Source of the DNA: Tissierellia bacterium
GTDB taxonomy: Bacteria; Bacillota; Clostridia; Tissierellales; Peptoniphilaceae
NCBI GenBank assembly: GCA_030527425.1
Contig: JAUNAV010000003.1
Span: 1 to 57,587 of the forward strand
Direction: 5' to 3'
Length of the DNA stretch: 57,587 nt
A program made the position numbers and the translations under genes. The notes under the pieces were generated by a model, which saw only the letters and a program-made list of their open reading frames with translations, did no database searches and was not told the DNA's origin. Positions 25,617-34,415 of the stretch are shown piece after piece; position 1 is the first letter of the stretch; every line of letters begins with the position of its first letter.

Positions 25617-26636
25617 ATGGTTGGAATAGTTATTGCTAGCCACGGAGATTTTGCGAAAGGCATAAAAGAAAGTGGCGAGCTCATTTTTGGTGAGCAAAAA
25701 GATGTTTGCGCAGTAACACTACATCCACATGAGGGGCCTGAAGACTTCAAAAATAAACTTCTTGAAGCGATTAAATCTTTTGAAAGCGATGAAGAAGTAT
25801 TATTTTTAGTAGACCTTTGGGGTGGAACACCGTTTAATCAGGTAAGCTCAATATTAAAAGGTCATGAAGACAAATGGGCAGTTGTTACAGGATTAAATCT
25901 TCCAATGCTTATTGAAGCTTATGGTTCAAGATTAGCTTCTGAAAAAGCTATTGATGTAGCTAAAGAGATTTTATCATCTGCTAGAGATGGAGTTAAGACT
26001 CTACCAGAATCTATTGATGATAAAAAAGATGCTGAGATTACAACAGATGGTAATCAAAATAGTGAAGATAAAAAAGTTGAAGAGAAGATGGTAAAAGGTC
26101 AGATTCCTGAAGGTACGGTTTTAGGTGATGGAAAGATTAAATATGTATTATCTAGAATAGATACCAGACTTCTTCATGGACAGGTAGCTACAAGCTGGAC
26201 AAAATCTACTCATCCAAACAGAATTATAGTAGTAAGTGACAGAGTTTCACAAGATGAGCTAAGAAAAGGAATGATTACTCAGGCTGCTCCTCCAGGGGTT
26301 AAAGCCAATGTAATACCAATAAAAAAATTAATTGAAGTTGACAAAGATCCTAGATTTGGAGCAACTAAAGCGATGCTTTTGTTCGAAACACCACAAGATG
26401 CGCTAAAAGCTATTGAAGGTGGAGTAGATATTAAAGAATTAAATTTAGGTTCAATGGCACATTCTAAAGGAAAAGCAGTAATCAATAAAGCTATTGCGAT
26501 GGATAAAGAAGATGTAGAAACAATAGAGAAGATATTAGATCACAATGTTGATATAGTTGTTAAAAAAGTTCCATCAGATAGCAATGAAAACATTAATAAT
26601 ATGTTAAAGAAGGCAAAATCATTATTAAATAATTAG
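25617..26636 (+). CDS. PTS mannose-family EIIAB component
   Basis: A 339-residue fusion. The EIIA domain (1-135) starts MVGIVIASHGDFAKGI with the phosphohistidine His9 and has LVDLWGGTPFNQ. An acidic, Lys-rich linker covers about 138-165. The EIIB domain has SRIDTRLLHGQVATSW with the second phosphohistidine at His187. The RBS is AAAGGAG with an ATG at the usual distance. It phosphorylates sugar carried by the EIIC/EIID pair that follows. Mannose and glucose are the usual substrates, but the sequence does not fix this. Confidence 0.95.
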   Translation: MVGIVIASHGDFAKGIKESGELIFGEQKDVCAVTLHPHEGPEDFKNKLLEAIKSFESDEEVLFLVDLWGGTPFNQVSSILKGHEDKWAVVTGLNLPMLIEAYGSRLASEKAIDVAKEILSSARDGVKTLPESIDDKKDAEITTDGNQNSEDKKVEEKMVKGQIPEGTVLGDGKIKYVLSRIDTRLLHGQVATSWTKSTHPNRIIVVSDRVSQDELRKGMITQAAPPGVKANVIPIKKLIEVDKDPRFGATKAMLLFETPQDALKAIEGGVDIKELNLGSMAHSKGKAVINKAIAMDKEDVETIEKILDHNVDIVVKKVPSDSNENINNMLKKAKSLLNN

Positions 26637-26648
26637 AAAGGAAGAGAT

Positions 26649-27470
26649 ATGTCTACAATTCAAATAATTTTAGTTATTATTGTGGCTTTCCTAGCAGGTA
26701 TGGAAGGAATTTTAGATCAATTTCAATTCCATCAACCATTGGTTGCATGTACTTTAATAGGACTTGTCACAGGACATCTTAAAGAAGGCGTAATTCTTGG
26801 TGGTTCCCTCCAGATGATAGCCTTAGGTTGGGCAAATGTAGGTGCAGCAGTAGCACCAGATGCCGCTTTAGCTTCAGTTGCAAGTGCGATAATAATGGTG
26901 CTAGGTCTACAAGGAGGAACAACTAATGTAAATAATGCAATAAATACATCAATAGCTGTTGCAATTCCTCTATCAGTAGCAGGTTTATTTTTAACTATGC
27001 TCTGTAGAACTATTGCAATTCCAATAGTTCACATTATGGATAGTGCGGCAGAAGAAGGTAATTATAGAAAAATAGAAATTTGGCATATAATAGCTATTTG
27101 TATGCAAGGAGTTAGAATTGCAATTCCTGCTGCAGCACTTTGTGTAGTAAGTCCTGAAGTTGTAACTGATGCATTAAATAAAATGCCAGATTGGCTTTCT
27201 GGAGGAATGGCAGTAGGTGGAGGAATGGTTGCAGCTGTTGGTTATGCAATGGTAATTAATATGATGAGTACAAAAGAAACATGGCCATTTTTTGCACTTG
27301 GTTTTGTATTAGCAGCTCTTCATGAATTAACACTTATTGCTCTAGGAGTTATTGGCGTTGCTCTTGCAATAATCTATCTTGGATTAAAAGAAGCATCATC
27401 AAATAATTCATCAAATGGCGGTGGTGGTTCTTCATCTGATCCACTTGGCGATATTTTAAATGATTATTAG
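26649..27470 (+). CDS. PTS mannose-family EIIC permease
   Basis: A 273-residue membrane protein, ManY-like: FHQPLVACTLIGLVTGHL, GGSLQMIALGWANVGAAV and APDAALASVASAI are hallmark segments. The C-terminus is an unusual low-complexity tail rich in Ser/Gly/Asn (SSNNSSNGGGGSSS). It pairs with the EIID encoded 14 bp downstream. Confidence 0.96.
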   Translation: MSTIQIILVIIVAFLAGMEGILDQFQFHQPLVACTLIGLVTGHLKEGVILGGSLQMIALGWANVGAAVAPDAALASVASAIIMVLGLQGGTTNVNNAINTSIAVAIPLSVAGLFLTMLCRTIAIPIVHIMDSAAEEGNYRKIEIWHIIAICMQGVRIAIPAAALCVVSPEVVTDALNKMPDWLSGGMAVGGGMVAAVGYAMVINMMSTKETWPFFALGFVLAALHELTLIALGVIGVALAIIYLGLKEASSNNSSNGGGGSSSDPLGDILNDY

Positions 27471-27484
27471 ACTTGGAGGATAAA

Positions 27485-28408
27485 ATGACTGAAGAAAAAA
27501 GAATAACTTTATCAAAAAAGGATAGAAAATCCGTATTCATGCGTCATCAATTCCTACAAGGTTCTTGGAACTATGAACGTATGCAAAATGGTGGCTGGTG
27601 CTATTCAATGATTCCAGCTATCAAAAAATTATATCAGACAAAAGAAGATAGAGCAGCTGCATTATCACGTCATATGGAATTTTATAATACGCATCCATAT
27701 GTATCTTCACCAGTAATGGGCGTTACTTTAGCTCTTGAAGAGGATAGAGCAAATGGTGCAGATGTTGATGATGTTGCTATTCAAGGTGTTAAAGTAGGTA
27801 TGATGGGACCTCTTGCCGGTGTAGGAGATCCTGTATTCTGGTTTACTTTAAGACCGATTCTTGGAGCTTTAGGAGCTAGTTTTGCTCTAAGTGGAAATAT
27901 TATAGGTCCTATTCTATTTTTTGTAGTATGGAATCTTATTAGAATGGGATTTGAGTATTGGACACAAGAATATGGCTATAGAGTTGGAAATACAATAGTA
28001 AAAGATGCTTCTGGTGGACTTTTAAACAAAATAACACAAGGTGCTTCTATTCTTGGTATGTTTATCATAGGTTCATTAGTAGAGCGTTGGGTAAGTATTT
28101 CATTTACTCCAATAATATCGACAGTTGAGCAGCAAGAAGGAAGTTATATCAATTGGGATACACTTTCAAGTGGAGCTAATGGAATAAAAGAAGCACTTGA
28201 ACAATATGATCAACTAGGCGCAGATGGTCTAAATGTTATGAAAACAACCACACTTCAAAACAATTTAGATCAACTAATTCCAGGATTAGCTGCATTATTA
28301 TTAACCTTATTATGTTGCAAATTGCTAAATAAAAATGTATCACCTATTTTAATTATCATCGGTTTATTTGTAATCGGTGTAATTGCCAGAGTTTGTGGAA
28401 TTATGTAA
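27485..28408 (+). CDS. PTS mannose-family EIID component
   Basis: 307 residues, ManZ-like. FLQGSWNYERMQNGGWCYSM and GMMGPLAGVGDPVFWF are diagnostic EIID blocks. Start ATG 27485 lies behind GGAGGA at 27475-27480; a TTG at 27473 would overlap that RBS. Its stop codon overlaps the next ATG (TAATG). EIID forms the membrane complex with EIIC. Confidence 0.96.
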   Translation: MTEEKRITLSKKDRKSVFMRHQFLQGSWNYERMQNGGWCYSMIPAIKKLYQTKEDRAAALSRHMEFYNTHPYVSSPVMGVTLALEEDRANGADVDDVAIQGVKVGMMGPLAGVGDPVFWFTLRPILGALGASFALSGNIIGPILFFVVWNLIRMGFEYWTQEYGYRVGNTIVKDASGGLLNKITQGASILGMFIIGSLVERWVSISFTPIISTVEQQEGSYINWDTLSSGANGIKEALEQYDQLGADGLNVMKTTTLQNNLDQLIPGLAALLLTLLCCKLLNKNVSPILIIIGLFVIGVIARVCGIM

Positions 28409-28794
28409 TGGCAAAATCACAAAATACAAAGGTTGATTTTACTATTAAAGCCACAAGTTATTTAGGTATAAATAGTTATGGTGATGTCATGATAGGGGAT
28501 AATGCCTTTGAGTATTATAATGAAAAGAATGTAGAAGATTATATTCAAATACCCTGGGAACAAGTAGATTATATATCAGCATCTGTTTTATTTAAAAGAA
28601 AGATCGTCCGTTTTGCAATTTTCACTAAAAGCGCAGGTCATTTTTCTTTTTCAACTAGAGATAATAAAAAAACATTACAGATGATTAGAAAGTATATACC
28701 ACTTGAGAAAATGCATACATCACCAAATCTTTTTGATATTATAAAAAATGGTCTTAAAGCCATATATAAAAGAATATTTAACACAAAAAAATGA
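28408..28794 (+). CDS. DUF956 (ManO) family protein
   Basis: 128 residues, soluble. Segments INSYGDVMIGDNAFEYYN and IQIPWEQVDYISASV mark the DUF956 family, repeatedly found after mannose-type PTS genes in Firmicutes and thought to modulate that PTS. Translation starts at ATG 28408, overlapping the EIID stop by one base without a separate RBS, so it depends on coupling. The stop codon lies in the terminator stem. Confidence 0.88.
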   Translation: MAKSQNTKVDFTIKATSYLGINSYGDVMIGDNAFEYYNEKNVEDYIQIPWEQVDYISASVLFKRKIVRFAIFTKSAGHFSFSTRDNKKTLQMIRKYIPLEKMHTSPNLFDIIKNGLKAIYKRIFNTKK

Positions 28795-28813
28795 GCTATT
28801 TAGCTCATTTTTT
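28786..28813. terminator. Bidirectional terminator after the mannose PTS operon
   Basis: A 13-bp perfect stem AAAAAATGAGCTA / TAGCTCATTTTTT with a 2-base gap. A and T tracts flank it on both sides, so it also serves the minus-strand ybjQ-like gene whose stop is at 28813. Confidence 0.9.
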
Positions 28814-29127
28814 TATTTTAGTTTAACTGCAGTTCCAGAGCAAGATATCATAAGCATGCCATCTACTACTGCTTCATAATCAAATTTAATACCAACAACA
28901 GCATCGGCACCTAAATTCATTGCCCTTTCTTTCATTTCTTCTAAGGCCTCAGTTCTTCCTTTTATTATTTCACTTTCATAGCTTTTACTTCTTCCACCGA
29001 CAATATTTCTAATACCAGCTCCGATATCTTTAAATACATTAATTCCTTCTATAACTTCACCAAATACAATGTCGATATATTCACTTATTTCTCTATCTTC
29101 AACCTTATTAGTAGTAGTAACTATCAT
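28813..29127 (-). CDS. YbjQ/UPF0145 (DUF74) family protein
   Basis: A 104-residue protein with VTTTNKVEDREISEYIDIVFGEV and NLGADAVVGIKFDYE, the signature of the UPF0145 heavy-metal-binding-domain-like family. Function is not established. It overlaps the peroxiredoxin gene by four bases (ATGA) and is its operon partner. Confidence 0.9.
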   Translation of the reverse strand: MIVTTTNKVEDREISEYIDIVFGEVIEGINVFKDIGAGIRNIVGGRSKSYESEIIKGRTEALEEMKERAMNLGADAVVGIKFDYEAVVDGMLMISCSGTAVKLK

Positions 29128-29573
29128 AATGTCTCCTTTATATAGTTTAGAACTTCTTTTGCATGTCCTGTAGATTTTACATTTCTAAATTCCTTAACTA
29201 ATTTATTATCTTTATCAAAAACGAAGCTACTTCTTACAACACCCATGTATTCATTTCCAAACATCTTTTTTAATTTCATTACATCTAATGCTTCAAGCAA
29301 TTTCTTATTTTCATCAGATAATAAATTAAACTTCAAGTCATATTTGTCTTTAAATTTTTCATGGCTTTTGATGGAATCTTTACTTATTCCAACTACTACT
29401 GCATTATTTTTACTAAATTCATCTAAAAGCTCATTAAATTCATTAGCTTCTATGCTGCATCCTTTTGTATTATCTTTTGGATAAGCGTAGAGCACTAAAG
29501 TTTGTCCTTTATAATCAGCAATTGATTTTTCTCCTTCAAAAGAAGGCAATTTAATATTTCTATAATCGTTCAT
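29124..29573 (-). CDS. bcp: Thioredoxin-dependent peroxiredoxin, BCP/PrxQ family
   Basis: 149 residues. The active site YPKDNTKGCSIEANEF has the peroxidatic Cys in the PxxxT..C context; the resolving Cys usually five residues later (EAC) is Asn, so this is a 1-Cys or atypical variant. Start 29573 is supported by AGGAGG directly upstream; a longer start at 29600 would extend into the hcp promoter region. It reduces hydroperoxides, fitting oxygen defence in an anaerobe next to hcp. Confidence 0.93.
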   Translation of the reverse strand: MNDYRNIKLPSFEGEKSIADYKGQTLVLYAYPKDNTKGCSIEANEFNELLDEFSKNNAVVVGISKDSIKSHEKFKDKYDLKFNLLSDENKKLLEALDVMKLKKMFGNEYMGVVRSSFVFDKDNKLVKEFRNVKSTGHAKEVLNYIKETL

Positions 29574-29600
29574 ATGACCTCCTATAATATTTTTACCCAA

Positions 29601-29643
29601 AGTAACTTATGTTACTGCAAGAGAAACATAACTCCGGTAAAAT
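29601..29643 (+). promoter_or_regulatory. Crp/Fnr-type palindrome and -10 upstream of hcp
   Basis: AGTAAC (29601-29606), TTAT, GTTACT (29611-29616) is a perfect 6-4-6 palindrome. A candidate -10 TAAAAT lies at 29638-29643; the implied start near 29650 puts the palindrome centre at about -41, the class II activator position. There is no good -35, which fits activator dependence. The Crp/Fnr gene at 31341 is the obvious candidate regulator. Confidence 0.65.
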
Positions 29644-29671
29644 GATTATAGAATTAAGAAAGGATGATTAT

Positions 29672-31288
29672 ATGTTTTGTTTTCAATGTCAAGAAACTTT
29701 AAATAATGAAGGATGTACTAAACGTGGAGTATGTGGTAAAGATGAAAATACAGCAAATGCACAAGATCTTTTAATCTATGTGACAAAAGGACTTGCAGAA
29801 GTAGTTACTAAATTAGAAGATGTAGACAAAAAGGTTTATGAAAGAATTTCTAATAATTTATTTTACACAATTACTAATGCAAACTTCGATGAAAATGTGA
29901 TCTATGATCAAGTACTTAAAACTATCGAATTAAAAGAAGAATTAATAAAAGATAATAATATAGAAGATTTATCTGAAGCGGCAAACTATAATAAAACTGA
30001 AATTGAAGAATTGAAACAAGATGCTATAAAAATAGGTGTTTTAAATATAGTAAATGAAGATCAAAGATCTTTAGTTGAGCTTATAACTTATGGACTAAAG
30101 GGGATGGCTGCTTACAATCATCATGCCAATGTGCTTGGAAAATACAATGAAGAAGTGGATAGATTTATTTCATATGCATTAACTGAGACATTAAAAGATG
30201 ATAAAGATATCGAAGATTTAGTATCTTTAGTATTAAAAACTGGTGAGCATGGTGTAAAAGTTATGGATACTTTGGATTCAGCAAATACAACAGCTTACGG
30301 AAATCCTGAAATAACAGAAGTAGATATAACAGCTGGCGATAAACCAGGTATATTAATATCAGGACATGATCTTCATGATATGGAAATGTTACTTGAGCAA
30401 ACAAAAGATCAAGGAGTAGAAGTATATACACATAGTGAGATGCTTCCAGCAAATTATTATCCATTCTTTAAAAAGTATGAGCATTTCCATGGCAATTATG
30501 GAAGCAGCTGGTGGAATCAAAATGAAGAATTTGAAAAATTTAATGGACCAATTCTCATGACTACAAATTGTATTGTGCCAATGAAGAAGAATAATACCTA
30601 TAAAAATAGATTATTCACTTCAGGTATGGCAGGATATCCAGGTTGCACACATATAGAAGCTGATAAAAATGGTCACAAAGATTTCTCGGAAATAATTGAA
30701 ATGGCTAAAAAATGTGAGGCTCCTGAAAATCTTGAAGATGGAAAAATTGTAGGTGGTTTTGCACACAATCAAGTAATCGAATTAGCCGATAAGGTCGTTG
30801 AAGAAGTTAAAAATGGAAATATTAAAAAATTCGTAGTGATGGCAGGCTGCGATGGAAGATTCAAAGAAAGAAGCTATTATACAGAATTTGCTCAAAAACT
30901 TCCTAAAGATTATGTAATTTTAACAGCCGGATGCGCAAAATATAGATACAATAAATTGCCATTAGGAGATATTAATGGAATTCCAAGAGTACTTGATGCA
31001 GGACAATGCAATGATTCATATTCACTAGTAAGAATTGCACTAGCATTAAAGGATGTATTCAAAGTTGATAGTATCAATGATCTTCCAATTGAATACAACA
31101 TAGCTTGGTACGAACAAAAAGCTGTAATAGTATTGCTTGCTTTGTTATCTTTGGGTGTTAAAAATATTCACTTAGGACCAACTCTACCAGCATTCTTATC
31201 AAAAACAGTTGTTGATTTCTTAGTAGATAATTTTGGTATTTCACCAATTACAACACTTGAAGAAGATATGAACAAAATAACAGCTTAA
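29672..31288 (+). CDS. hcp: Hydroxylamine reductase / hybrid-cluster protein
   Basis: 538 residues. The N-terminal [13 protein letters not shown] followed by GVCGK gives four Cys for the first iron-sulfur cluster. Hybrid-cluster ligands are seen in [37 protein letters not shown] and [10 protein letters not shown]. Start ATG 29672 is chosen so that the Cys motif begins at residue 3, with AAAGGA at 29659-29664. Hcp detoxifies NO or hydroxylamine. It lies divergent to the peroxiredoxin and upstream of a Crp/Fnr gene. Confidence 0.97.
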   Translation: MFCFQCQETLNNEGCTKRGVCGKDENTANAQDLLIYVTKGLAEVVTKLEDVDKKVYERISNNLFYTITNANFDENVIYDQVLKTIELKEELIKDNNIEDLSEAANYNKTEIEELKQDAIKIGVLNIVNEDQRSLVELITYGLKGMAAYNHHANVLGKYNEEVDRFISYALTETLKDDKDIEDLVSLVLKTGEHGVKVMDTLDSANTTAYGNPEITEVDITAGDKPGILISGHDLHDMEMLLEQTKDQGVEVYTHSEMLPANYYPFFKKYEHFHGNYGSSWWNQNEEFEKFNGPILMTTNCIVPMKKNNTYKNRLFTSGMAGYPGCTHIEADKNGHKDFSEIIEMAKKCEAPENLEDGKIVGGFAHNQVIELADKVVEEVKNGNIKKFVVMAGCDGRFKERSYYTEFAQKLPKDYVILTAGCAKYRYNKLPLGDINGIPRVLDAGQCNDSYSLVRIALALKDVFKVDSINDLPIEYNIAWYEQKAVIVLLALLSLGVKNIHLGPTLPAFLSKTVVDFLVDNFGISPITTLEEDMNKITA

Positions 31289-31290
31289 CA

Positions 31291-31314
31291 AAAGGCCCCA
31301 TTTGGGTCCTTTTT
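31291..31314 (+). terminator. Terminator between hcp and the Crp/Fnr gene
   Basis: AAAGG-C-CCC pairs with GGG-T-CCTTT (8 bp with one mismatch), loop ATTT, then Ts. Being imperfect and only about 25 bp before the next start, it may allow read-through. Confidence 0.65.
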
Positions 31315-31340
31315 GGGTATAAAATATTAGAGGTGAAAAA

Positions 31341-31988
31341 ATGAATTTAAGGGATATAGACTTTTTTAAAAGCTTAGACGATGATAGTTATGAACAATTT
31401 TCTAAAGAATTTATAGTCGAAAAAAGAGAATATAAAAAAGATGAGTATATTTTTAATGAAATGGATAAAGCTAAGGATTTATTTATATTAATTAAAGGAA
31501 AAATTGAAGTTTCAAAATTCGATTATAATGGTAAAAGATATATTATAAATACATTAGATACTCCAGAAGTATTCGGTGAAGTATATTCTTTCTTACAAAT
31601 TAACTATGATTTTTCGGCGATAGCTATTGAAGACTCATATGTATTTGTCGTAAAAGATTTTTTTAAAGTTTTAACTGAGTCTACTAATAAAAAGATGCTT
31701 TTAGAATTAATAAAGCTTCTTAGTAAAAAGTGTCTGTATTTAAGCAGGAAAAATCAAATCACATCAAAATTCACTCTAAGACAAAAAATAGCTAATTATT
31801 TAATTTTAAATGAAAATGAGAAAGAAGTAAAATTAGTGATGACAAGAGAAGAATGGTCCGATTTTTTATCTACAACAAGACCTTCTTTATCAAGAGAATT
31901 ATCTAGAATGCAATCTGATGGGTTAATTAAATTAGAGAAAAATAAAATATTAATATTAAATAAGAAAGAACTTAAAGAGATAATATAA
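31341..31988 (+). CDS. Crp/Fnr-family transcriptional regulator (HcpR-like)
   Basis: 215 residues: N-terminal cNMP-binding-like beta roll (about 10-120; DLFILIKGKIEVSKF and PEVFGEVYSF), a dimer helix, and a C-terminal HTH (WSDFLSTTRPSLSRELSRM) with the Crp-type recognition helix. The FNR-type N-terminal Cys cluster is absent, so direct iron-sulfur oxygen sensing is unlikely. RBS GAGGTG. Adjacent position to hcp and the palindrome upstream of hcp make it a nitrosative-stress regulator by inference, similar to HcpR. Confidence 0.85.
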   Translation: MNLRDIDFFKSLDDDSYEQFSKEFIVEKREYKKDEYIFNEMDKAKDLFILIKGKIEVSKFDYNGKRYIINTLDTPEVFGEVYSFLQINYDFSAIAIEDSYVFVVKDFFKVLTESTNKKMLLELIKLLSKKCLYLSRKNQITSKFTLRQKIANYLILNENEKEVKLVMTREEWSDFLSTTRPSLSRELSRMQSDGLIKLEKNKILILNKKELKEII

Positions 31989-32312
31989 TTTTTTCTATAT
32001 CAAATTTTAATGATTAAACTAAAGCTCTTTTACATTTGAAAATCCTCAGCTAAAATATATTAAATAACCAAAGAATTTAAATTATATATTAAATCTATAT
32101 ATAATGAAAATTGTTAAATACAAAACAGATTAAAATTTATCATTAAACTTATAAATTGATAGTATTTTTTATAAAGCATTAAATTAAAATTCTATAATAA
32201 TAATCTAACTAAAAAAGAGGGCGAAAAAAATAAAAAAATGAATTTTTCGATTTTTTTCATGAAAAAATTACAGGAAAACGTGAAACTAAGAGGAATTTTA
32301 AAAAAAAAAGAC
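31989..32312. other. AT-rich intergenic stretch with no recognisable gene
   Basis: Between the Crp/Fnr gene and the rpsJ promoter. I see only short AT-rich reading frames without ribosome binding sites, A/T homopolymers and weak inverted repeats around 32232-32275. No tRNA, terminator of usual strength or conserved RNA was identified. Confidence 0.6.
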
Positions 32313-32341
32313 TTGATTTTTTGTTTTAGATCTTGTATTAT
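32313..32341 (+). promoter_or_regulatory. Promoter of the S10-spc-alpha ribosomal cluster
   Basis: TTGATT at 32313-32318 and TATTAT at 32336-32341 with a 17-nt spacer; an overlapping TATAAT at 32339 is possible but spaced 20 nt. Predicted start near 32348, giving a leader of roughly 140 nt. Confidence 0.75.
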
Positions 32342-32347
32342 AATTAA

Positions 32348-32482
32348 GTGCTTTGATGTGAAAGGTTGCTTGCGTTCATAGCCAAAGCGCAAGGGAATTT
32401 TCACGGAGTTAGTTCGGAATGATCCGGACGTTTTTCTCAGCAAAATTAAAAACACCCGGCTGGGTGGATCATTAAAAGGAGG
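32348..32482 (+). promoter_or_regulatory. Structured leader RNA of the S10 operon
   Basis: Visible elements in order: a two-part stem GTGAAA (32358-32363) / TTTCAC (32399-32404) enclosing CTTGCG (32369-32374) / CGCAAG (32388-32393); a terminator-like hairpin at 32412-32429 plus T5; a small hairpin CACCC / GGGTG at 32453-32466; then AGGAGG at 32477-32482. AATGATCC (32418-32425) can also pair with GGATCATT (32466-32473) just before the RBS. GC content is clearly above the surrounding sequence. Autogenous control by a ribosomal protein is inferred. Confidence 0.6.
32412..32435 (+). terminator. Attenuator-like hairpin in the S10 leader
   Basis: GTTCGGA / TCCGGAC forms a 7-bp stem with one G-U pair and an ATGA loop, followed by G and five Ts. 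It lies before rpsJ, so it would act as an attenuator rather than an operon end. Confidence 0.6.
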
Positions 32483-32486
32483 AAAA

Positions 32487-32795
32487 ATGGCTAATCAAAA
32501 GATAAGAATTAGACTTAGAGCTTATGATTATGAAGTAATCGACAGCTCTGCAGAAAAAATAGTAGAAGCGGCAAAAAGATCAGGAGCAAAAGTATCAGGA
32601 CCTATTCCACTTCCTACAGAAAAGGAAATAATTACGGTTCTTCGTGCAGTGCACAAATACAAAGACTCCAGAGAACAGTTTGAACAAAGAACACATAAAA
32701 GATTAATCGACATCATAAATCCAAATGCTAAAACATTGGATGCTTTAAAGAAATTAAACTTACCAGCTGGTGTCGACATAGAGATAAAACTGTAA
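32487..32795 (+). CDS. rpsJ: 30S ribosomal protein S10
   Basis: 102 residues, beginning [19 protein letters not shown] and containing [10 protein letters not shown] and the KRLIDIINP block. First gene of the S10 cluster; AGGAGG RBS. S10 sits in the 30S head and doubles as NusE in antitermination. Confidence 0.98.
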   Translation: MANQKIRIRLRAYDYEVIDSSAEKIVEAAKRSGAKVSGPIPLPTEKEIITVLRAVHKYKDSREQFEQRTHKRLIDIINPNAKTLDALKKLNLPAGVDIEIKL

Positions 32796-32842
32796 TTAGA
32801 ATGATTGATAATCAATCCGCTGTAATTTAAGGAGGTACTCAA

Positions 32843-33472
32843 ATGAAGAGTATATTTACAACCAAAATAGGCATGACACAAGTCATAGACGCCGACGGAG
32901 TTGTTACTCCGGTAACTGTATTAAAAGCTGACGAAAATGTCGTAGTTCAAGTTAAAACTAAAGATATTGACGGCTATGATGCAGTTCAAATCGGTTATAT
33001 GGACAAAAAAGAAAAAAATACTAAAAAACCTATTAGAGGACACTTTGACAAAGCAAATGCATCTTATAAAAGATTTTTAAGAGAAGTAAGAACAAATGAT
33101 GATCACGGACTTAATGCCGGAGATGTTATTAATGTAGATGTATTTGAAGAGGGAGATGTAGTTGATGTTGTTGCAACAAGCAAAGGTAAAGGAACTCAAG
33201 GTTCAATAAAAAGACATAACTACGGAAGAGGACCTCAATCACATGGTTCTAAATCTCACAGAGTAGCAGGTGCTAGATCTGCAGGAAGTGATCCAGCTAG
33301 AGTATTTAAAGGAAGAAAAGGCTCTGGTAAAATGGGTAATGAGAGAGTAACTGTACAAAATCTTACTATAGTTAGAGTTAATACTGAAGACAACTACTTA
33401 TTAGTAAAGGGTGCAGTTCCAGGACCTAAAGGTGGACTTGTACAGGTTAAAAAAGCTGTAAAAAGTCTTTAA
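32843..33472 (+). CDS. rplC: 50S ribosomal protein L3
   Basis: 209 residues starting MKSIFTTKIGMTQV, with the GRGPQSHGSKSHR and GSGKMGNERVT segments that reach toward the peptidyl-transferase centre. RBS AAGGAGGT. Normal length. Confidence 0.98.
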   Translation: MKSIFTTKIGMTQVIDADGVVTPVTVLKADENVVVQVKTKDIDGYDAVQIGYMDKKEKNTKKPIRGHFDKANASYKRFLREVRTNDDHGLNAGDVINVDVFEEGDVVDVVATSKGKGTQGSIKRHNYGRGPQSHGSKSHRVAGARSAGSDPARVFKGRKGSGKMGNERVTVQNLTIVRVNTEDNYLLVKGAVPGPKGGLVQVKKAVKSL

Positions 33473-33486
33473 TAAGGAGGAAGTAA

Positions 33487-34110
33487 ATGCCTAAAATAGA
33501 AGTTTTAAATATTAAAGGTGAAAATGTAGGCGAGATAGAACTTAATGAAGTGCTTTTCGATAATGATATTGCAGAACAAGCAGTTTATGAAGTTGTAAAA
33601 TGCCAACTTGCAAATAAAAGACAAGGCACACAATCTGCTAAAACTCGTTCAGAGGTAAGAGGCGGAGGAAGAAAGCCATATAGACAAAAAGGAACAGGTA
33701 GAGCAAGACAAGGTTCTATCAGAGCTCCTCATTATAGAGGTGGTGGAGTAGTATTCGCTCCAAAGCCAAGAAATTATGGATATTCACTTCCTAAAAAACT
33801 TAGAAGAAAAGCATTATATTCTGTATTAACTTCTAAGCTTCAAGAAGGTGAAATCATAGTTTTAGATGAATTAAAATTTGACGAATTTTCAACTAAAAAA
33901 GCTAATGAAGTTTTGACAAATATCAAAGTTGACAAAAAAGCTTATGTAGTAACAGCAGAAAATGATCCTAAAGTATATAGATCATTTAGAAATATTAAAA
34001 ATGCTAATGTATCAAGTGCTAGCTTGATTAATGTTTATGATCTTTTAAGATTTGGCACTTTAGTATTGACAAAAGAAGCTGTTAAAAAACTTGAGGAGGT
34101 GTTCATTTAA
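33487..34110 (+). CDS. rplD: 50S ribosomal protein L4
   Basis: 207 residues with the extended-loop block [19 protein letters not shown] lining the exit tunnel. In proteobacteria L4 autoregulates the S10 operon; whether it does so through the leader here is unknown. The stop overlaps the rplW start. Confidence 0.98.
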   Translation: MPKIEVLNIKGENVGEIELNEVLFDNDIAEQAVYEVVKCQLANKRQGTQSAKTRSEVRGGGRKPYRQKGTGRARQGSIRAPHYRGGGVVFAPKPRNYGYSLPKKLRRKALYSVLTSKLQEGEIIVLDELKFDEFSTKKANEVLTNIKVDKKAYVVTAENDPKVYRSFRNIKNANVSSASLINVYDLLRFGTLVLTKEAVKKLEEVFI

Positions 34111-34403
34111 TGAAATCAGCATATGAATTGATAATAAGACCAATAATTACAGAAAAATCAATGGACTTACTTGAAGAAAATAAATACACCTTCAAAGTTG
34201 ATAGAAAGGCTACAAAACCTCAGATCAAAAGAGCTGTTGAAGAACTTTTTGACGGTGTTACTGTTAAAAAAGTTAGAACTATGAATTATAAAGGTAAAAA
34301 CAAAAGAACAAGATTCGGCTACGGAAGATCAAATGACTGGAAAAAAGCAATTGTTACTTTGACAGATGATTCAAAAACAATTGAATTCTTCGAGGGAATG
34401 TAG
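34110..34403 (+). CDS. rplW: 50S ribosomal protein L23
   Basis: 97 residues with [20 protein letters not shown]23 lies at the tunnel exit and docks trigger factor and SRP. TAATG overlap with rplD; RBS GAGGAGGT inside the end of rplD. Confidence 0.98.
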   Translation: MKSAYELIIRPIITEKSMDLLEENKYTFKVDRKATKPQIKRAVEELFDGVTVKKVRTMNYKGKNKRTRFGYGRSNDWKKAIVTLTDDSKTIEFFEGM

Positions 34404-34415
34404 AGGAGGATAAAA

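Noticed and set aside
32232-32275. Inverted repeat of AATTTTT/AAAAAATT type
   Set aside because: Low-complexity A/T runs give such matches by chance; no stable stem.
32450-32482. Resemblance of GGGTGGATCA plus GGAGG to the 3' end of 16S rRNA
   Set aside because: Only a few bases match and the anti-SD is not present; pairing with the upstream AATGATCC explains the segment better.
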